A DNA stretch of 48,987 bases from Clostridium oryzae. GTDB lineage: Bacteria; Bacillota; Clostridia; Clostridiales; Clostridiaceae. Within the stretch, counting starts at the first letter, position 1. The number at the start of each line of letters is the position of its first letter. The notes beneath the pieces are model-generated. The model did no database searches. It saw only the letters and a program-made list of their open reading frames with translations, and was not told the origin of the DNA. Where the stretch lies: contig NZ_MZGV01000032.1 in NCBI RefSeq assembly GCF_002029235.1, positions 1 through 48,987 of the forward strand. Reading direction: 5' to 3'. Shown here piece by piece: positions 16,818 to 25,437 of this stretch. A program made the translations under genes and the position numbers.

Positions 16818-17221
16818 TTATCTTTAGGAATTTATGTTTTGGCTAAGTTAGAATGATTCTAAGATACTGTTACTAAAAGAAAAGTGATTCGCACTAAATA
16901 CAAAAATGTTACTTCATATCTGCGAAGAAATTAAAAAGAAACGATAATATATTTTGAAGTTAGTGAATTGAAAGAAGAAGGCAACAGAAGAAACAAAATA
17001 AAAGTAGTATGTAAAGATTAAGAGTCTGGGAATTAAAAATGGTTGCACCCGGCGGAGGCATTGGAGCGAGTTTAGCAATTACCCCTTGGCTTTACAGGAT
17101 TTTCGTTTAGATTCCGACGTCAGAGCGCAAGCGTCCTCGTAAGGAATCCGAAAATCCGCATAAAGGTAAGGGTGTAATTGCTTAACGAGCGGAACTAGCC
17201 GACATAGGGTGTAACCATTTT
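16818..17221 (+). repeat. R element copy 4 (different inner stem)
   Basis: The left end reads TCTTTAGGAATTTATGTTTT, without an intact DnaA-like box. The hairpin spans 17041-17216. The outer arms match other copies: GGAGGCATTGGAGCGAGTTTAGC and ATTGCTTAACGAGCGGAACTAGCC. The inner stem is different: CTTTACAGGATTTTCG pairs with CGAAAATCCGCATAAAG, and a GAGCGCAAGCG loop replaces GAGGCGCAGCC. A T-run spans 17218-17223 and touches the birA stop. Confidence 0.78.
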
Positions 17222-18205
17222 TTATACGTATCCTTCGCTGGTTCTTATGGATATCTCAGCAGATAAAATTTCTCTAAGTTTTTTATTTTCATCTCTAACA
17301 ATTATATGTGCAGCATCATTTATATCAATTGGAGTTACTTCAGTTGATTTTTTGCCTTCAATAAGAATTACCTTTTTGTTTAAAATTGCAGAATTCTTTT
17401 TACATATTTCAACAGAACTTTTAATTGAATTAGTAGATAAAAATTCTTTATATAGAATTTCAAAATGGTTAAGTATTTCTGCTAAAAGTTTTTGCCTGTC
17501 AAAGGTTTGGTTAAATTGTATCTTTAATGAAGATGCTTTACATTGTAAATCTTCTGGTATATCTTTTAGATCAGTATTAACATTAACTCCGATGCCTACA
17601 ACAATATAATGAATTAAGTTTAATTCAGCACTCATTTCAGTTAAAATACCACAAACTTTTTTATTATCAATGATTATATCGTTAGGCCATTTTATCAGAG
17701 AATTTATATTTAATGATGAGAGTGCATTATACACTGCTGCAGCACTTATTACAGTTAATTTATAAGCTTCTAACGGGTCTATTGTAGGTCTTAATAGTAT
17801 AGACGCAAATATTCCTTTGTTTTTGGGAGAGATCCATCTCCTGCCAAGCCGACCTCTTCCAGCTGTTTGCTCTTCACTTACAATAACACTGCCATCTGCA
17901 GCATCAGCTCTATATAGTTCTTTAGCTTTAGTATTAGTGGACTCTATAGAATCAAAATAATAATAACTTCTTCCAATAAAATCTGTGGATAAAAAAGGGT
18001 TTACTTCTGAAGCTGTTAATAAATCTGGACAAGAAATTAGTTTATATCCTTTATTTGAAACTGAATCGATAACATAGCCATCGCTGCGAAGTGACCTTAT
18101 ATGCTTCCATATGGAAGCTCTTGTTACATTTAAAGATTGGCACATTATTTCTCCTGATATGTAATCTTCACTGGTTTTTAGCATTTTTAAAATCTTATTT
18201 TTCAT
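17222..18205 (-). CDS. birA: Biotin-protein ligase / biotin operon repressor
   Basis: This 327-residue class II BirA attaches biotin to carrier proteins such as acetyl-CoA carboxylase and pyruvate carboxylase, and represses biotin genes. Residues 1-60 are a winged helix-turn-helix (LNVTRASIWKHIRSLRSDGY). The ligase core shows EQTAGRGRLGRRWISP for biotinyl-AMP binding, then ASILLRP, IKWPNDI and VVGIGVNVN. The C-terminal SH3-like domain ends EISIRTSEG. The gene is monocistronic. Its stop codon touches R copy 4, and R copy 5 lies upstream. Confidence 0.96.
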   Translation of the reverse strand: MKNKILKMLKTSEDYISGEIMCQSLNVTRASIWKHIRSLRSDGYVIDSVSNKGYKLISCPDLLTASEVNPFLSTDFIGRSYYYFDSIESTNTKAKELYRADAADGSVIVSEEQTAGRGRLGRRWISPKNKGIFASILLRPTIDPLEAYKLTVISAAAVYNALSSLNINSLIKWPNDIIIDNKKVCGILTEMSAELNLIHYIVVGIGVNVNTDLKDIPEDLQCKASSLKIQFNQTFDRQKLLAEILNHFEILYKEFLSTNSIKSSVEICKKNSAILNKKVILIEGKKSTEVTPIDINDAAHIIVRDENKKLREILSAEISIRTSEGYV

Positions 18206-18382
18206 ATTACAAAACTGCTGCGCAAGATTATATTAATGAGCGCAATTCCTCCAATTTGAGTTTTTGTACTTTCTACTTAAATTCATTATATGAGTATGAA
18301 AAATATATGTCAAATACAGCACTAATTCCATATAAAATAAGAGGTAAGAGGTATCGAAGAAATTCTGGAAACTTAAATCTAA

Positions 18383-18845
18383 GTATAGGCAGATAACTTT
18401 TAATCAAAATTAAGATACACCACTAAATAGGAGAAAAGGTGGTTGCTAAATGAAAAAACGGTACAGCGTGTTTACGAAGAAGTTAAAAAGAGACGGTAAT
18501 ATATTTTGAATTTGTGAATTAAGATAAGAAAGCACAGAAGCAGTATAATAAGAATATTTTGTGAATATTAAGAGTCAGGGCATAGGAAATGTTTACAGTC
18601 GGGGTTATCTAAGCACGCTCATTATCATTCGCAGATAACCCGTTAAAGGCCATTTAGGCCTTTAACCAACGGAGATATAGAGTGAATTTAGCAATTGTCA
18701 GCAAATTTTATGCAAATTTTCGTTAAGATTTGGGTAGTGTTTGAGGCGTAGCCGAGTTTACCCTAATTAGAAAATTTTCATAAAATTTGTGTTACAAGTG
18801 CTTAATGAACGGATCAATCTCCGTAGTGCCACAACATTTCTTTTT
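18383..18845 (+). repeat. R element copy 5 (with two-hairpin insertion)
   Basis: From GATACACCACTAAATAGG onward it is nearly identical to R copy 1, including the two-hairpin insertion at 18601-18666. The hairpin runs to about 18835 and a T-run covers 18841-18847, overlapping the stop codon of the opposing CotF-like gene. The left end is degenerate (GGCAGATAACTTTTAATC). The close match suggests recent copying or conversion between 0.5 and 18.6 kb. The spacer from 18206 to 18383 shows nothing else. Confidence 0.8.
18601..18666 (+). repeat. Two-hairpin element (H1-H2), copy D
   Basis: It is identical to copy A: GGGGTTATCT...AGATAACCC, then GTTAAAGGCC-ATTTA-GGCCTTTAAC. Because it occupies the same site in R, copies A and D were probably carried together with their host element and do not represent two insertions. 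Confidence 0.75.
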
Positions 18846-19142
18846 TTATTTTCCTAAATTTAAAGCAGTATCAGCTGCTTGAACATCAGCTCTGAACTGT
18901 TCTTCAGGATTATAAGCTTTATAATAGCCTTTATCTATCATATAATCTGTTACTTTCTCATGCATGCTTATTGCATCATCCAACTGTCTTTTTAATGTGT
19001 TTCTAACTTCTGGAGAAGCAGCCTCAGAAAGTGCTACAGCATAATTCTTTATACCTGATTTTGTAGCTATAAGAAAATCGGTAGCTATAACTTGATCGTT
19101 CATTTTATCCATTCCAGTCATGCTTTCTATTATTGAGTTCAT
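18846..19142 (-). CDS. CotF-like spore coat protein (larger)
   Basis: The 98-residue protein starts MNSIIESMTGMDKMNDQVIA. It has the helical Coat_F pattern (TDFLIATKSGIKNYAVALSEAASPEVR, then RQLDDAISMHEKVTDYMIDKGYYKAY). This four-helix, ferritin-like family is deposited on the spore coat. GAAGG precedes the ATG. It lies 30 nt after the smaller CotF-like gene, so the two probably form one operon read late in sporulation. No sigma-K promoter was identified with confidence. Confidence 0.85.
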   Translation of the reverse strand: MNSIIESMTGMDKMNDQVIATDFLIATKSGIKNYAVALSEAASPEVRNTLKRQLDDAISMHEKVTDYMIDKGYYKAYNPEEQFRADVQAADTALNLGK

Positions 19143-19172
19143 TAGTTACACCTTCTTTCTCTAGTAGATTTA

Positions 19173-19391
19173 TTACATTCTGCTTCCAGTCATAATGGAT
19201 TGTTCCATTAATCCCTTCAGTTGTTTTATGTGTCCTTCAGTTGTAGTAATATCCTGCTGCATAAGAGTCTTTAATTTTTGATCAGAAACAAGTGGAGACA
19301 TGGTTACTGATTTTGTTAAACATGTGTTTTTAAAAGTAAGAATTTCATGAAGTTCAAATGCTTCGTGTGGTGCTATACCATTTTGTGCCAT
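19173..19391 (-). CDS. CotF-like spore coat protein (smaller)
   Basis: The 72-residue protein starts MAQNGIAPHEAFELHEILTF. The pattern NTCLTKSVTMSPLVSD followed by KTLMQQDI and IKQLKGLMEQ is typical of the short CotF-type partner, equivalent to the N-terminal half of the coat domain. AGGAGGTGA precedes the ATG. It is first in a two-gene operon. Together the two small proteins equal about one full CotF, so they may pair. Confidence 0.85.
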   Translation of the reverse strand: MAQNGIAPHEAFELHEILTFKNTCLTKSVTMSPLVSDQKLKTLMQQDITTTEGHIKQLKGLMEQSIMTGSRM

Positions 19392-19530
19392 AATTTCACC
19401 TCCTCAAAATAGTTACAAATATATTCTGTCTATAAAGGAGATAAAAATACTGTTAATTTCTTCTGAAATAGGAAACATTTATGATGATAAAAACTTTGCA
19501 AAATAGAATAAAATAATATTTGTTTTTTAG

Positions 19531-20643
19531 TTATTTAATAAGGTTGTTCATCCTCTTAATGATACGTTCATATCTTTCATCTGCTTCTAATATTTTAAAT
19601 GCTGGATTGTTAACTATAGATTCTTTTATGCTCTGCTTTATAAGTTCTTCGTTTCTTGGAGTTTCAATACCCAAATCCAACGAATTAAAGAATTCATCTA
19701 AACAATCAAAAAAATTATTACCTTGTAATTTTAATGGAAAAATATTGGGGGTTTCTAAAATCTTAATATATTTATCAAGTGCGTCAAGGGCCGCTTCCTT
19801 ATCGTTCTGCATAGCAAAAAAAATAGCAGCTGTTATGTATAAAGAAAAATAGGAAGATGGATGCATTTTTTCTACTTCAAAGGTATTACCAATTTCAATA
19901 GTTTTTCTGTAGCACTCTTTTGCTTTTTCAGGATCATCTATATAGAGCATCATAAAATCTGGGCATGCACCGAAAAAGCTCATAACATTTTGGTAAATAT
20001 ATCGCTGCATAAGACTTTTAGCTTTTTTTAGCTCACCTTTCATTTGATATGCTTTTGACAGCAATACTTCAACTGAAACCGGAACTTCAATTAGTCCTTC
20101 AAGTAAATCGATGGCATCATCAGCTTTATTCAAATTTATACAGCAAAAACCATGCAGGGCAGTAGCTATTTTTGCCAGGCTAAGAACTTCACTTCTATGA
20201 GAAACACGATCAAATATTTTAGCTGCTTCTTGTAGAATAGAATCAATTTTATCTTTAGTTCCAGCAAGATTACAATGGTTCACTAGTAAAACTCCCATAT
20301 AATATTGTAATTCCCAGCAGGAAAAATACTTTTTTATATATTGTTGGCATTTAGAATATACAGTTTCAAACGGTTCAGAAACAAATTTTTTTGATAGTTC
20401 ATAATATAGTTTCTTTATGTCTTCTTTACACATTTGAGGCTCATATCCTAAAAGCTCATCTACACTGATATTGAAATATGTAGCTAAAAGTGGCAGCAGC
20501 GTAATATCAGGATAACTCTGACCTGATTCCCATTTTGAAACAGCCGGCTTCGAGACACATAAAAAATCTGCCAGCTGCTCCTGAGTAATTCCTTTTTTCT
20601 TTCTGTTAGTGGCAATTTTGGAACCTATATTTATTTCTTTCAT
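19531..20643 (-). CDS. XRE-family regulator with TPR-like helical region
   Basis: The protein has about 370 residues. The N terminus is a Cro/CI helix-turn-helix (KGITQEQLADFLCVSKPAVSKWESGQSYPD). After residue 75 come repeated helical segments with KADDAIDLLEGL, KAYQMKGELKKAKSLMQ and DPEKAKECYRKT, resembling the TPR-like peptide-binding part of RRNPP regulators. It may sense a peptide or act as an XRE repressor. The ATG at 20643 has GAGGTGAT upstream; an in-frame GTG three codons earlier overlaps that site. A palindrome in its promoter region is a candidate operator. Confidence 0.8.
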   Translation of the reverse strand: MKEINIGSKIATNRKKKGITQEQLADFLCVSKPAVSKWESGQSYPDITLLPLLATYFNISVDELLGYEPQMCKEDIKKLYYELSKKFVSEPFETVYSKCQQYIKKYFSCWELQYYMGVLLVNHCNLAGTKDKIDSILQEAAKIFDRVSHRSEVLSLAKIATALHGFCCINLNKADDAIDLLEGLIEVPVSVEVLLSKAYQMKGELKKAKSLMQRYIYQNVMSFFGACPDFMMLYIDDPEKAKECYRKTIEIGNTFEVEKMHPSSYFSLYITAAIFFAMQNDKEAALDALDKYIKILETPNIFPLKLQGNNFFDCLDEFFNSLDLGIETPRNEELIKQSIKESIVNNPAFKILEADERYERIIKRMNNLIK

Positions 20644-20676
20644 GATTATCACCTCAGATTATAAGGATATTGCGAA

Positions 20677-20719
20677 TTAAATGCTCTAGACGGAATAGTC
20701 TAGGGAAAGTGCATTAAAT
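20677..20719. promoter_or_regulatory. Nested palindrome, candidate operator of the XRE gene
   Basis: CTAGAC (20686-20691) and GTCTAG (20698-20703) flank GGAATA. An outer inverted pair ATTAAATGC/GCATTAAAT surrounds them. It lies 35-75 nt upstream of the XRE start, where an autoregulatory site would be expected. Binding is inferred only. Confidence 0.4.
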
Positions 20720-20724
20720 AGGTA

Positions 20725-20957
20725 TGAGAGTTAAGAGTAAAGAGAAAAGAGAAAAGTGAAGGTTAAAATTCAGCTGAGCTGAATTTTGATTGTATAGAGA
20801 CTCTCAATTATTTAGATAATCCTTTTGCAATACTAGGTATAGTCTTAGTTTTTAGAAAGTTATCTGCTGTTAATCGGATTTAAATTCTTAGAAATTCTGC
20901 GCAGCAGAATTTCTTCCTTCACTTTTCTCTCTACTCTTTACTCTTTTCTCTTACCAA
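20725..20957. repeat. Inverted pair of GAGTAAA/palindrome units
   Basis: The left unit (20725-20793) has the heptad tract, AAGTGAAGG and AAAATTCAGCTGAGCTGAATTTT. The right unit (about 20881-20957) is the reverse complement type: AAATTCTGCGCAGCAGAATTT, then CCTTCACTTTTCTC and ACTCTTTACTCTTTTCTC. About 90 nt of unrelated DNA lies between. This gives a MITE-like unit of about 230 bp with long imperfect inverted ends. Nothing coding was seen in it or in the remaining spacer to 21160. Confidence 0.6.
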
Positions 20958-21177
20958 TATTTAAAGCATACACTAACTACTTAATATTATCTTCATTTAA
21001 TTCACTTTCTTGGTTTGTCTTATATTTATTATATGAATATACCGTTATCCAATCAATGGATTAACAATTAATTTTGGTTTAAAAAGTTAACTAGAAGTTA
21101 ATTAATAGGTTTATTTGCGAAAATAATTATTACTTATTAATACATGTAGTATAATTAAAATGGAAAGGGATGGTATA

Positions 21178-21705
21178 ATGGAGCAAAAAGAAGTTAAGTT
21201 TAGAAGGAGTACTGAAACAGCTAGAAATCAATTTGATTCTTGTTATGTTATGCTAGAAAAGCTTGTGAATATTTGTCCTGATGAAATATGGTATGAATAC
21301 TTTAATGAAGTACCGTTTTGGTATCAAGTATATCACGTTACATATTTTATTGATTATTGGTTTCGAGATACATATGATGGTAGTGACTTCAAAAGCATGG
21401 AGTTTGATGAAAAAATTCCTCCTGAATTTGAATATGATGTGGAAAGAAATCTTTCAATTTCTAGAGAGGATATGAAAGAATATGTGTCAAGAATACATGT
21501 GAAAACTGCGAGAATATTTGACAGATTGGATGACAAAAAGATGGCTGATTCAATAATTGATGGACAAGATGGTTTTACTTATATGGATATTATAATGTCT
21601 CAAGTTCGCCATATTATGTATAATATCGGATATTTAAATGGAATTCTACGTTCAAAAGGATTAGAGGAGTCTGACTGGTATGCATACAATGAAGAGGAAG
21701 AGTAG
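21178..21705 (+). CDS. DinB-family putative metal-dependent protein
   Basis: This 175-residue four-helix protein has the DinB/YfiT-type His pattern: a first His in WYQVYHVTYFIDYW near residue 45 and a second in SQVRHIMYNIGYLNGILRSKG near residue 145. The family includes thiol transferases and many uncharacterised stress proteins. The ATG at 21178 follows AAAGGGA with normal spacing; the ATG 18 nt earlier lies before it. Upstream is the inverted repeat unit; a two-hairpin remnant follows. Confidence 0.75.
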   Translation: MEQKEVKFRRSTETARNQFDSCYVMLEKLVNICPDEIWYEYFNEVPFWYQVYHVTYFIDYWFRDTYDGSDFKSMEFDEKIPPEFEYDVERNLSISREDMKEYVSRIHVKTARIFDRLDDKKMADSIIDGQDGFTYMDIIMSQVRHIMYNIGYLNGILRSKGLEESDWYAYNEEEE

Positions 21706-21720
21706 AAGATAAAAGGCTGC

Positions 21721-21780
21721 TAGGCTATCTTAACTTATACATTTTCATTCGAAGATAGCCTATAAAGGTGATATGAATCT
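21721..21780 (+). repeat. Two-hairpin element remnant, copy E
   Basis: H1 is intact: TAGGCTATCTT (21721-21731) pairs with AAGATAGCCTA (21752-21762). Its loop includes ATTTTCATTCG, close to the ATTATCATTCG of copy A. After it, ATAAAGGT recalls the first arm of H2, but the second arm has decayed. It lies just after the DinB stop and could now act as its transcript end. Confidence 0.6.
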
Positions 21781-21819
21781 ATAAACTAGAGGAATTTTGG
21801 TCCACTAAGGCTTTCAACC

Positions 21820-22500
21820 CTATCCTACTTCACCGCCGTGAAATCTGCATTCATAGACCTTTTTATCATTGTAAAATATTTCTTCATATCCATTGTACCA
21901 GCTGAATTCTCCTGTTACTATGCAGTGATAAGTATACTCACCATTTTTATATAGCATTGGTCCACGATAAGGATGCTCTTTTGGTACTAACAGCAGGGCT
22001 TCTTTTAAGAAATCTCCTGAAAATTCTTCTGATAAGACTCTTCCGATATAATTCATAGTCCAGCAAGGAATATCATCTATCCATACAGCTTCTTCACCAG
22101 CAAAACATTCTCCACCAATATAAGTATCAATATATTTTAAGTTCCCTTCTGAATATTCATAATCGTGAGAATTAGGTCTGGAAGCTGATGACTCAGCGCC
22201 TTTTGCGGCATAGGTAGAACGTTTAGCTTTTATTAGAAAAAGCACTATATCGTCATTAATTAAATTTATAGTTTCGCTATCATCGTAAAAGCAGCAGGAG
22301 TCATCCGCATTTTTTACTAATCGATCTATGCTCACCTTAAATAAATCACTTAATAAAATCAGTTTATCCACATCAGGATAGGATTGACCAGCTTCCCATT
22401 TGGCAACAGCTTGTCTTGATACACCTATATTTTCTGCAAGGTTTTCTTGAGATAGTCCTTTGTCTTTTCTCAATATTTGTAATTTTTCACAGAAACTCAT
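21820..22500 (-). CDS. XRE-family regulator with C-terminal DUF5680-like domain
   Basis: The protein has about 226 residues. The N-terminal helix-turn-helix is KGLSQENLAENIGVSRQAVAKWEAGQSYPDVD. From residue 80 on it carries a sensor-like domain: FLIKAKRSTYAAKGAESSASRP, then YSEGNLKYIDTYIGGECFAGEEAVW and CWTMNYIGRV. These features recall the DUF5680 family of small-ligand or toxin-like domains fused to XRE heads. GAGGTG lies 7 nt before the chosen ATG; in-frame ATG and GTG codons just upstream fall within that site. The target is unknown. Confidence 0.8.
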   Translation of the reverse strand: MSFCEKLQILRKDKGLSQENLAENIGVSRQAVAKWEAGQSYPDVDKLILLSDLFKVSIDRLVKNADDSCCFYDDSETINLINDDIVLFLIKAKRSTYAAKGAESSASRPNSHDYEYSEGNLKYIDTYIGGECFAGEEAVWIDDIPCWTMNYIGRVLSEEFSGDFLKEALLLVPKEHPYRGPMLYKNGEYTYHCIVTGEFSWYNGYEEIFYNDKKVYECRFHGGEVG

Positions 22501-22732
22501 TTTCATCACCTCAAAATTATAATAGGATAAAGTTCAAATATAAATTAATCCCTTAATATCAAACTTGAGTAGGTCTGTCCCTAATCATAATTGAACTATA
22601 TTGAGTATACAATTTAAAGCAGTAAAACTCTACCAATTAAGTATAACAAATTTGCCAACCAGTAGTTGCGTTTTTCAATATAATCATATTTCGATTATAT
22701 TTTTAGTATATATAAATCGAGGGAGTGATAGT

Positions 22733-22891
22733 ATAAATTTATTCTACATAATAGCGATATTATTTATAATAATACTAATGAATATATTAATTTATACCTT
22801 TACAAAACAGCGTAAGGCTGTAATGGTTTCATTATTAATTCTATGCTCCTGGGATATGAAATTAGATAGAAAAGAAAAGAGTATTTACTAA
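22733..22891 (+). CDS. Possible small membrane protein without a standard start
   Basis: Reading from INLFYIIAILFIIILMNILI, the frame gives one strong transmembrane helix, a basic TKQRK and a second hydrophobic stretch (AVMVSLLILCSW). A very good Shine-Dalgarno, GAGGGAG (22719-22725), lies 7 nt before an ATA codon at 22733, where a start should be. Either ATA is used, or an ATG was lost by mutation, or the frame is chance. The rest of the 22510-23036 spacer holds a small hairpin (ATATAATC...GATTATAT, about 22677-22700) and A/T-rich DNA. Confidence 0.3.
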   Translation: MNLFYIIAILFIIILMNILIYTFTKQRKAVMVSLLILCSWDMKLDRKEKSIY

Positions 22892-23054
22892 GTATGAATA
22901 AATAGATAAATAAAATGCAAAATAGTATATAGATAATACTAAGTTTTTGTTTAGGCATATTGAGGATTGAGTATAGTTAAATAATTCTCAGTATGTCTAA
23001 ATTGTTAATTGAGGTTATTATAGAGTAAGCTATTCTGTGATTGGAGGTTGCAAA

Positions 23055-23882
23055 ATGGGGAATAAGCTAGTAGAGAAAATATCGTCGATGACTACTACAT
23101 CTAAAGAAGTCGGAACTGATATATTGGTTATGAATTTTACTATTGTAAATGCTTGTATAGTTGGAAATACTAATAATTCTAATGGATGGGTACTTATTGA
23201 CACTGGTCTTGAGAATTCCGCCGATTATATTTTAGAGTGTGCTGAGAAGCGGTTTGGCAAAGAGAGCAAGCCTAAAGCAATCATTCTTACGCATGGACAT
23301 TTTGATCATGTTGGCTCAGTTATTAAATTATCGAAATTATGGAATGTACCAGTGTATATTCATCGGCTTGAGATGCCTTATGTAACAGGGAAAAAAGATT
23401 ATCCATTGGCAGATCCTTCAGTTGGAGGCGGTGCAGTAGCGAAAATGTCAGAATCTTTTCCACATACAAGCATAGATATAGGCGAGTATGTAGTGCCGCT
23501 GCCTACTGATGGAAGTGTGCCTGAAATGATTGATTGGCAGTGGATACACACACCAGGGCATACGGAAGGTCACGTTTCATTATTCAGAGAGCGAGATCGT
23601 ATACTGCTAGCTGGAGATGCACTTTGCACTGTAAAACAGGAATCACTTGTATCTGTAGCAACTCAAAAGGAGCAGATAAGCGGTCCGCCTAAATATCTGA
23701 CTACAGATTGGAAAGCTGCAGAGGATTCAATAAAGCACCTTAAGGAATTAAATCCATCTATCATTGTTCCAAGTCATGGTCAACCTATTCAGGGTGAAGA
23801 AGTGAAACGAGATTTAGAAATGCTGGTAAACAATTTTGATGAAATAGCAAAGCCGGAGCAAGGAAAATTTGTTTATAGATAA
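23055..23882 (+). CDS. Metallo-beta-lactamase-fold hydrolase
   Basis: This 275-residue MBL-fold protein has the full metal set: THGHFDH near residue 85, HTPGHTEGH near 175, LLAGDALC near 195 and PSHGQP near 245. The two-metal site would hydrolyse a thioester, lactone or similar bond; the substrate is unknown. The ATG at 23055 is chosen because GGAGG lies 8 nt upstream; a GTG at 23037 precedes it. It is convergent with a second, distinct MBL protein, and a terminator lies between them. Confidence 0.88.
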   Translation: MGNKLVEKISSMTTTSKEVGTDILVMNFTIVNACIVGNTNNSNGWVLIDTGLENSADYILECAEKRFGKESKPKAIILTHGHFDHVGSVIKLSKLWNVPVYIHRLEMPYVTGKKDYPLADPSVGGGAVAKMSESFPHTSIDIGEYVVPLPTDGSVPEMIDWQWIHTPGHTEGHVSLFRERDRILLAGDALCTVKQESLVSVATQKEQISGPPKYLTTDWKAAEDSIKHLKELNPSIIVPSHGQPIQGEEVKRDLEMLVNNFDEIAKPEQGKFVYR

Positions 23883-23904
23883 TAAAAAATATGAAGTTTA
23901 CTAT

Positions 23905-23937
23905 TAAAAGGCTGTGAGGTGCAGCCTTTTAATTTTA
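23905..23937 (+). terminator. Intrinsic terminator after the first MBL gene
   Basis: AAAAGGCTG pairs with CAGCCTTTT around TGAGGTG. AATTTTAT follows. The A-tract on the 5' side may let it work in both directions for the convergent MBL gene. Confidence 0.8.
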
Positions 23938-23972
23938 TATGTAAATAGTGATACGTCTTATCAGTTAATATT

Positions 23973-24737
23973 TTAGATATGTATATTGAAATGACTAAAT
24001 TTGAATACACCATTTCCTTGCTTTAAATTACCGGCTGAATAGATATTTGAAAAACCATCTTTGATCTCATTAATAAGTGTTACAGGTATATCTAGTGAAT
24101 AGTGACCTGGTAATATTCGAGTTATATTTAACTTGGACATTCTAGAAACTGAATTCATGAAATCTGAAGGATTTGTGCTAGGATAAAAGGCATATAAAGT
24201 TCCTTCATATATAAGGTCTCCGGAATACAGATAGCCTTTGCTGCGTTCATAGAGACAGATATGTCCGGGTGAATGCCCAGGTGTGTGATACACTTCAAGC
24301 TTTCGTCCGCCTAAATCTATTACATCACTATCTTTAAGAATTCCAGTGGGCCTGCCTTGAAAGATTGTGTACCCATCTAAATCAAAATCTTTTGGAAAAT
24401 CACAGGGTTCTTTCATAAGATTTGATTTAACAATTTTAAGCGGAATAGGAAACTTACCATTAAGCCAGCTCTCTTCTTTTTCGTGAACAATGATGTTGTT
24501 AAAATATTTATGTCCACCGATATGATCCCAGTGTACATGAGTAGTTACCACCTGGACAGGCTTATCTGTAAGATCAGTAACTACAGATTTAATATCGGCC
24601 ACGCCTAAGCCTGTATCAATTAGCAGAGAAGTTTTTTCGCCAATCAGCAGATAGCAATGGGTTTGCTCCCAATGTTTATATTCACTGATAGCATAAGTTA
24701 AATGATCTATTTTTTCTACTGTAAACCAATTACTCAT
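23973..24737 (-). CDS. Metallo-beta-lactamase-fold hydrolase
   Basis: This 254-residue MBL-fold protein has THVHWDHIGG near residue 75, HTPGHSPGH near 150, SGDLIYEG near 170 and a final LPGHYS. The N terminus (YAISEYKHWEQTHCYLLIGEKTSLLIDTGLG) is typical of glyoxalase-II-like and hydroxyacylglutathione-hydrolase-like members. The ATG at 24737 follows GGAAGTGA; an upstream in-frame TTG overlaps that site. It differs enough from the MBL gene at 23055 that the pair is not a recent duplication. Confidence 0.87.
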   Translation of the reverse strand: MSNWFTVEKIDHLTYAISEYKHWEQTHCYLLIGEKTSLLIDTGLGVADIKSVVTDLTDKPVQVVTTHVHWDHIGGHKYFNNIIVHEKEESWLNGKFPIPLKIVKSNLMKEPCDFPKDFDLDGYTIFQGRPTGILKDSDVIDLGGRKLEVYHTPGHSPGHICLYERSKGYLYSGDLIYEGTLYAFYPSTNPSDFMNSVSRMSKLNITRILPGHYSLDIPVTLINEIKDGFSNIYSAGNLKQGNGVFKFSHFNIHI

Positions 24738-24783
24738 TATATTCACTTCCAATAAACAATAATATTTTAATTTAATTATAATA

Positions 24784-24822
24784 AATAGGCTATTTTATCA
24801 AAAAAGATATAACAGCCTATTT
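24784..24822 (-). terminator. Probable terminator of the clpP transcript
   Basis: AAATAGGCT and AGCCTATTT pair around a loop of about 22 nt, 34 nt beyond the clpP stop. The T-run on the minus strand is weak (ATTATAATTA). Confidence 0.5.
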
Positions 24823-24855
24823 ATTGAGTTACGTAGTATTACTTTTGTATATGGA

Positions 24856-25437
24856 TTATCTTTTTTCAATGATGCTGTCAATTAAACCGTAATTTTTTGC
24901 TTCTTCAGCGGTCATAAAATTATCTCTTTCAGTATCCTTTGTAATTTCTTCGATGGTCTTTCCAGTGTTCGCCGCAAGAAGTTCATTTAATTTCTGTTTT
25001 GTTTGAAGTATGTTTTCTGCAGCAATCTGAATATCTGTAGCTTGGCCTCTAAAGCCTCCAAGCGGCTGATGTATCATTACTTCGGCATTTGGAAGTGCAA
25101 ATCTTTTGCCCTTTTGACCTCCTGTCAGTAAAAATGCTGCCATACTTGCTGCCATGCCTGTGCATATAGTTGAAACATCACATTTAATATAGTGCATCGT
25201 ATCATAAATAGCAAAACCTGCAGTAACTGATCCGCCAGGGCTGTTAATATAAAAATAAATATCTTTATCAGGATCTTCAGATTCTAAAAATAACAGCTCT
25301 GCAACTATAAGACTTGCACTTTCATCTGTTACTTCTTCGTTAAGAAAAATAATTCTGTCTTTTAATAATCTTGAATATATATCGTAGCTTCTCTCACCGC
25401 GATTTGTTTGTTCAACAACGTATGGAACCATACTCAT
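24856..25437 (-). CDS. clpP: ATP-dependent Clp protease proteolytic subunit
   Basis: This 193-residue serine protease subunit forms the two-ring ClpP barrel fed by ClpX or ClpC. The catalytic triad is complete: Ser98 in GMAASMAAF, His123 in MIHQPLGG and Asp172 in TERDNFM. The N terminus [20 protein letters not shown], with an axial loop, is standard. The gene is not next to tig or clpX, the usual clostridial setting, so it may be an additional paralogue. Its start overlaps the end of an AraC-type gene by 4 nt, so translation is probably coupled. Confidence 0.96.
   Translation of the reverse strand: MSMVPYVVEQTNRGERSYDIYSRLLKDRIIFLNEEVTDESASLIVAELLFLESEDPDKDIYFYINSPGGSVTAGFAIYDTMHYIKCDVSTICTGMAASMAAFLLTGGQKGKRFALPNAEVMIHQPLGGFRGQATDIQIAAENILQTKQKLNELLAANTGKTIEEITKDTERDNFMTAEEAKNYGLIDSIIEKR

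Noticed and set aside
18091..18396. Frame overlapping the start of birA on the plus strand
   Set aside because: It overlaps conserved BirA HTH coding sequence and runs into an R element; composition is not protein-like.
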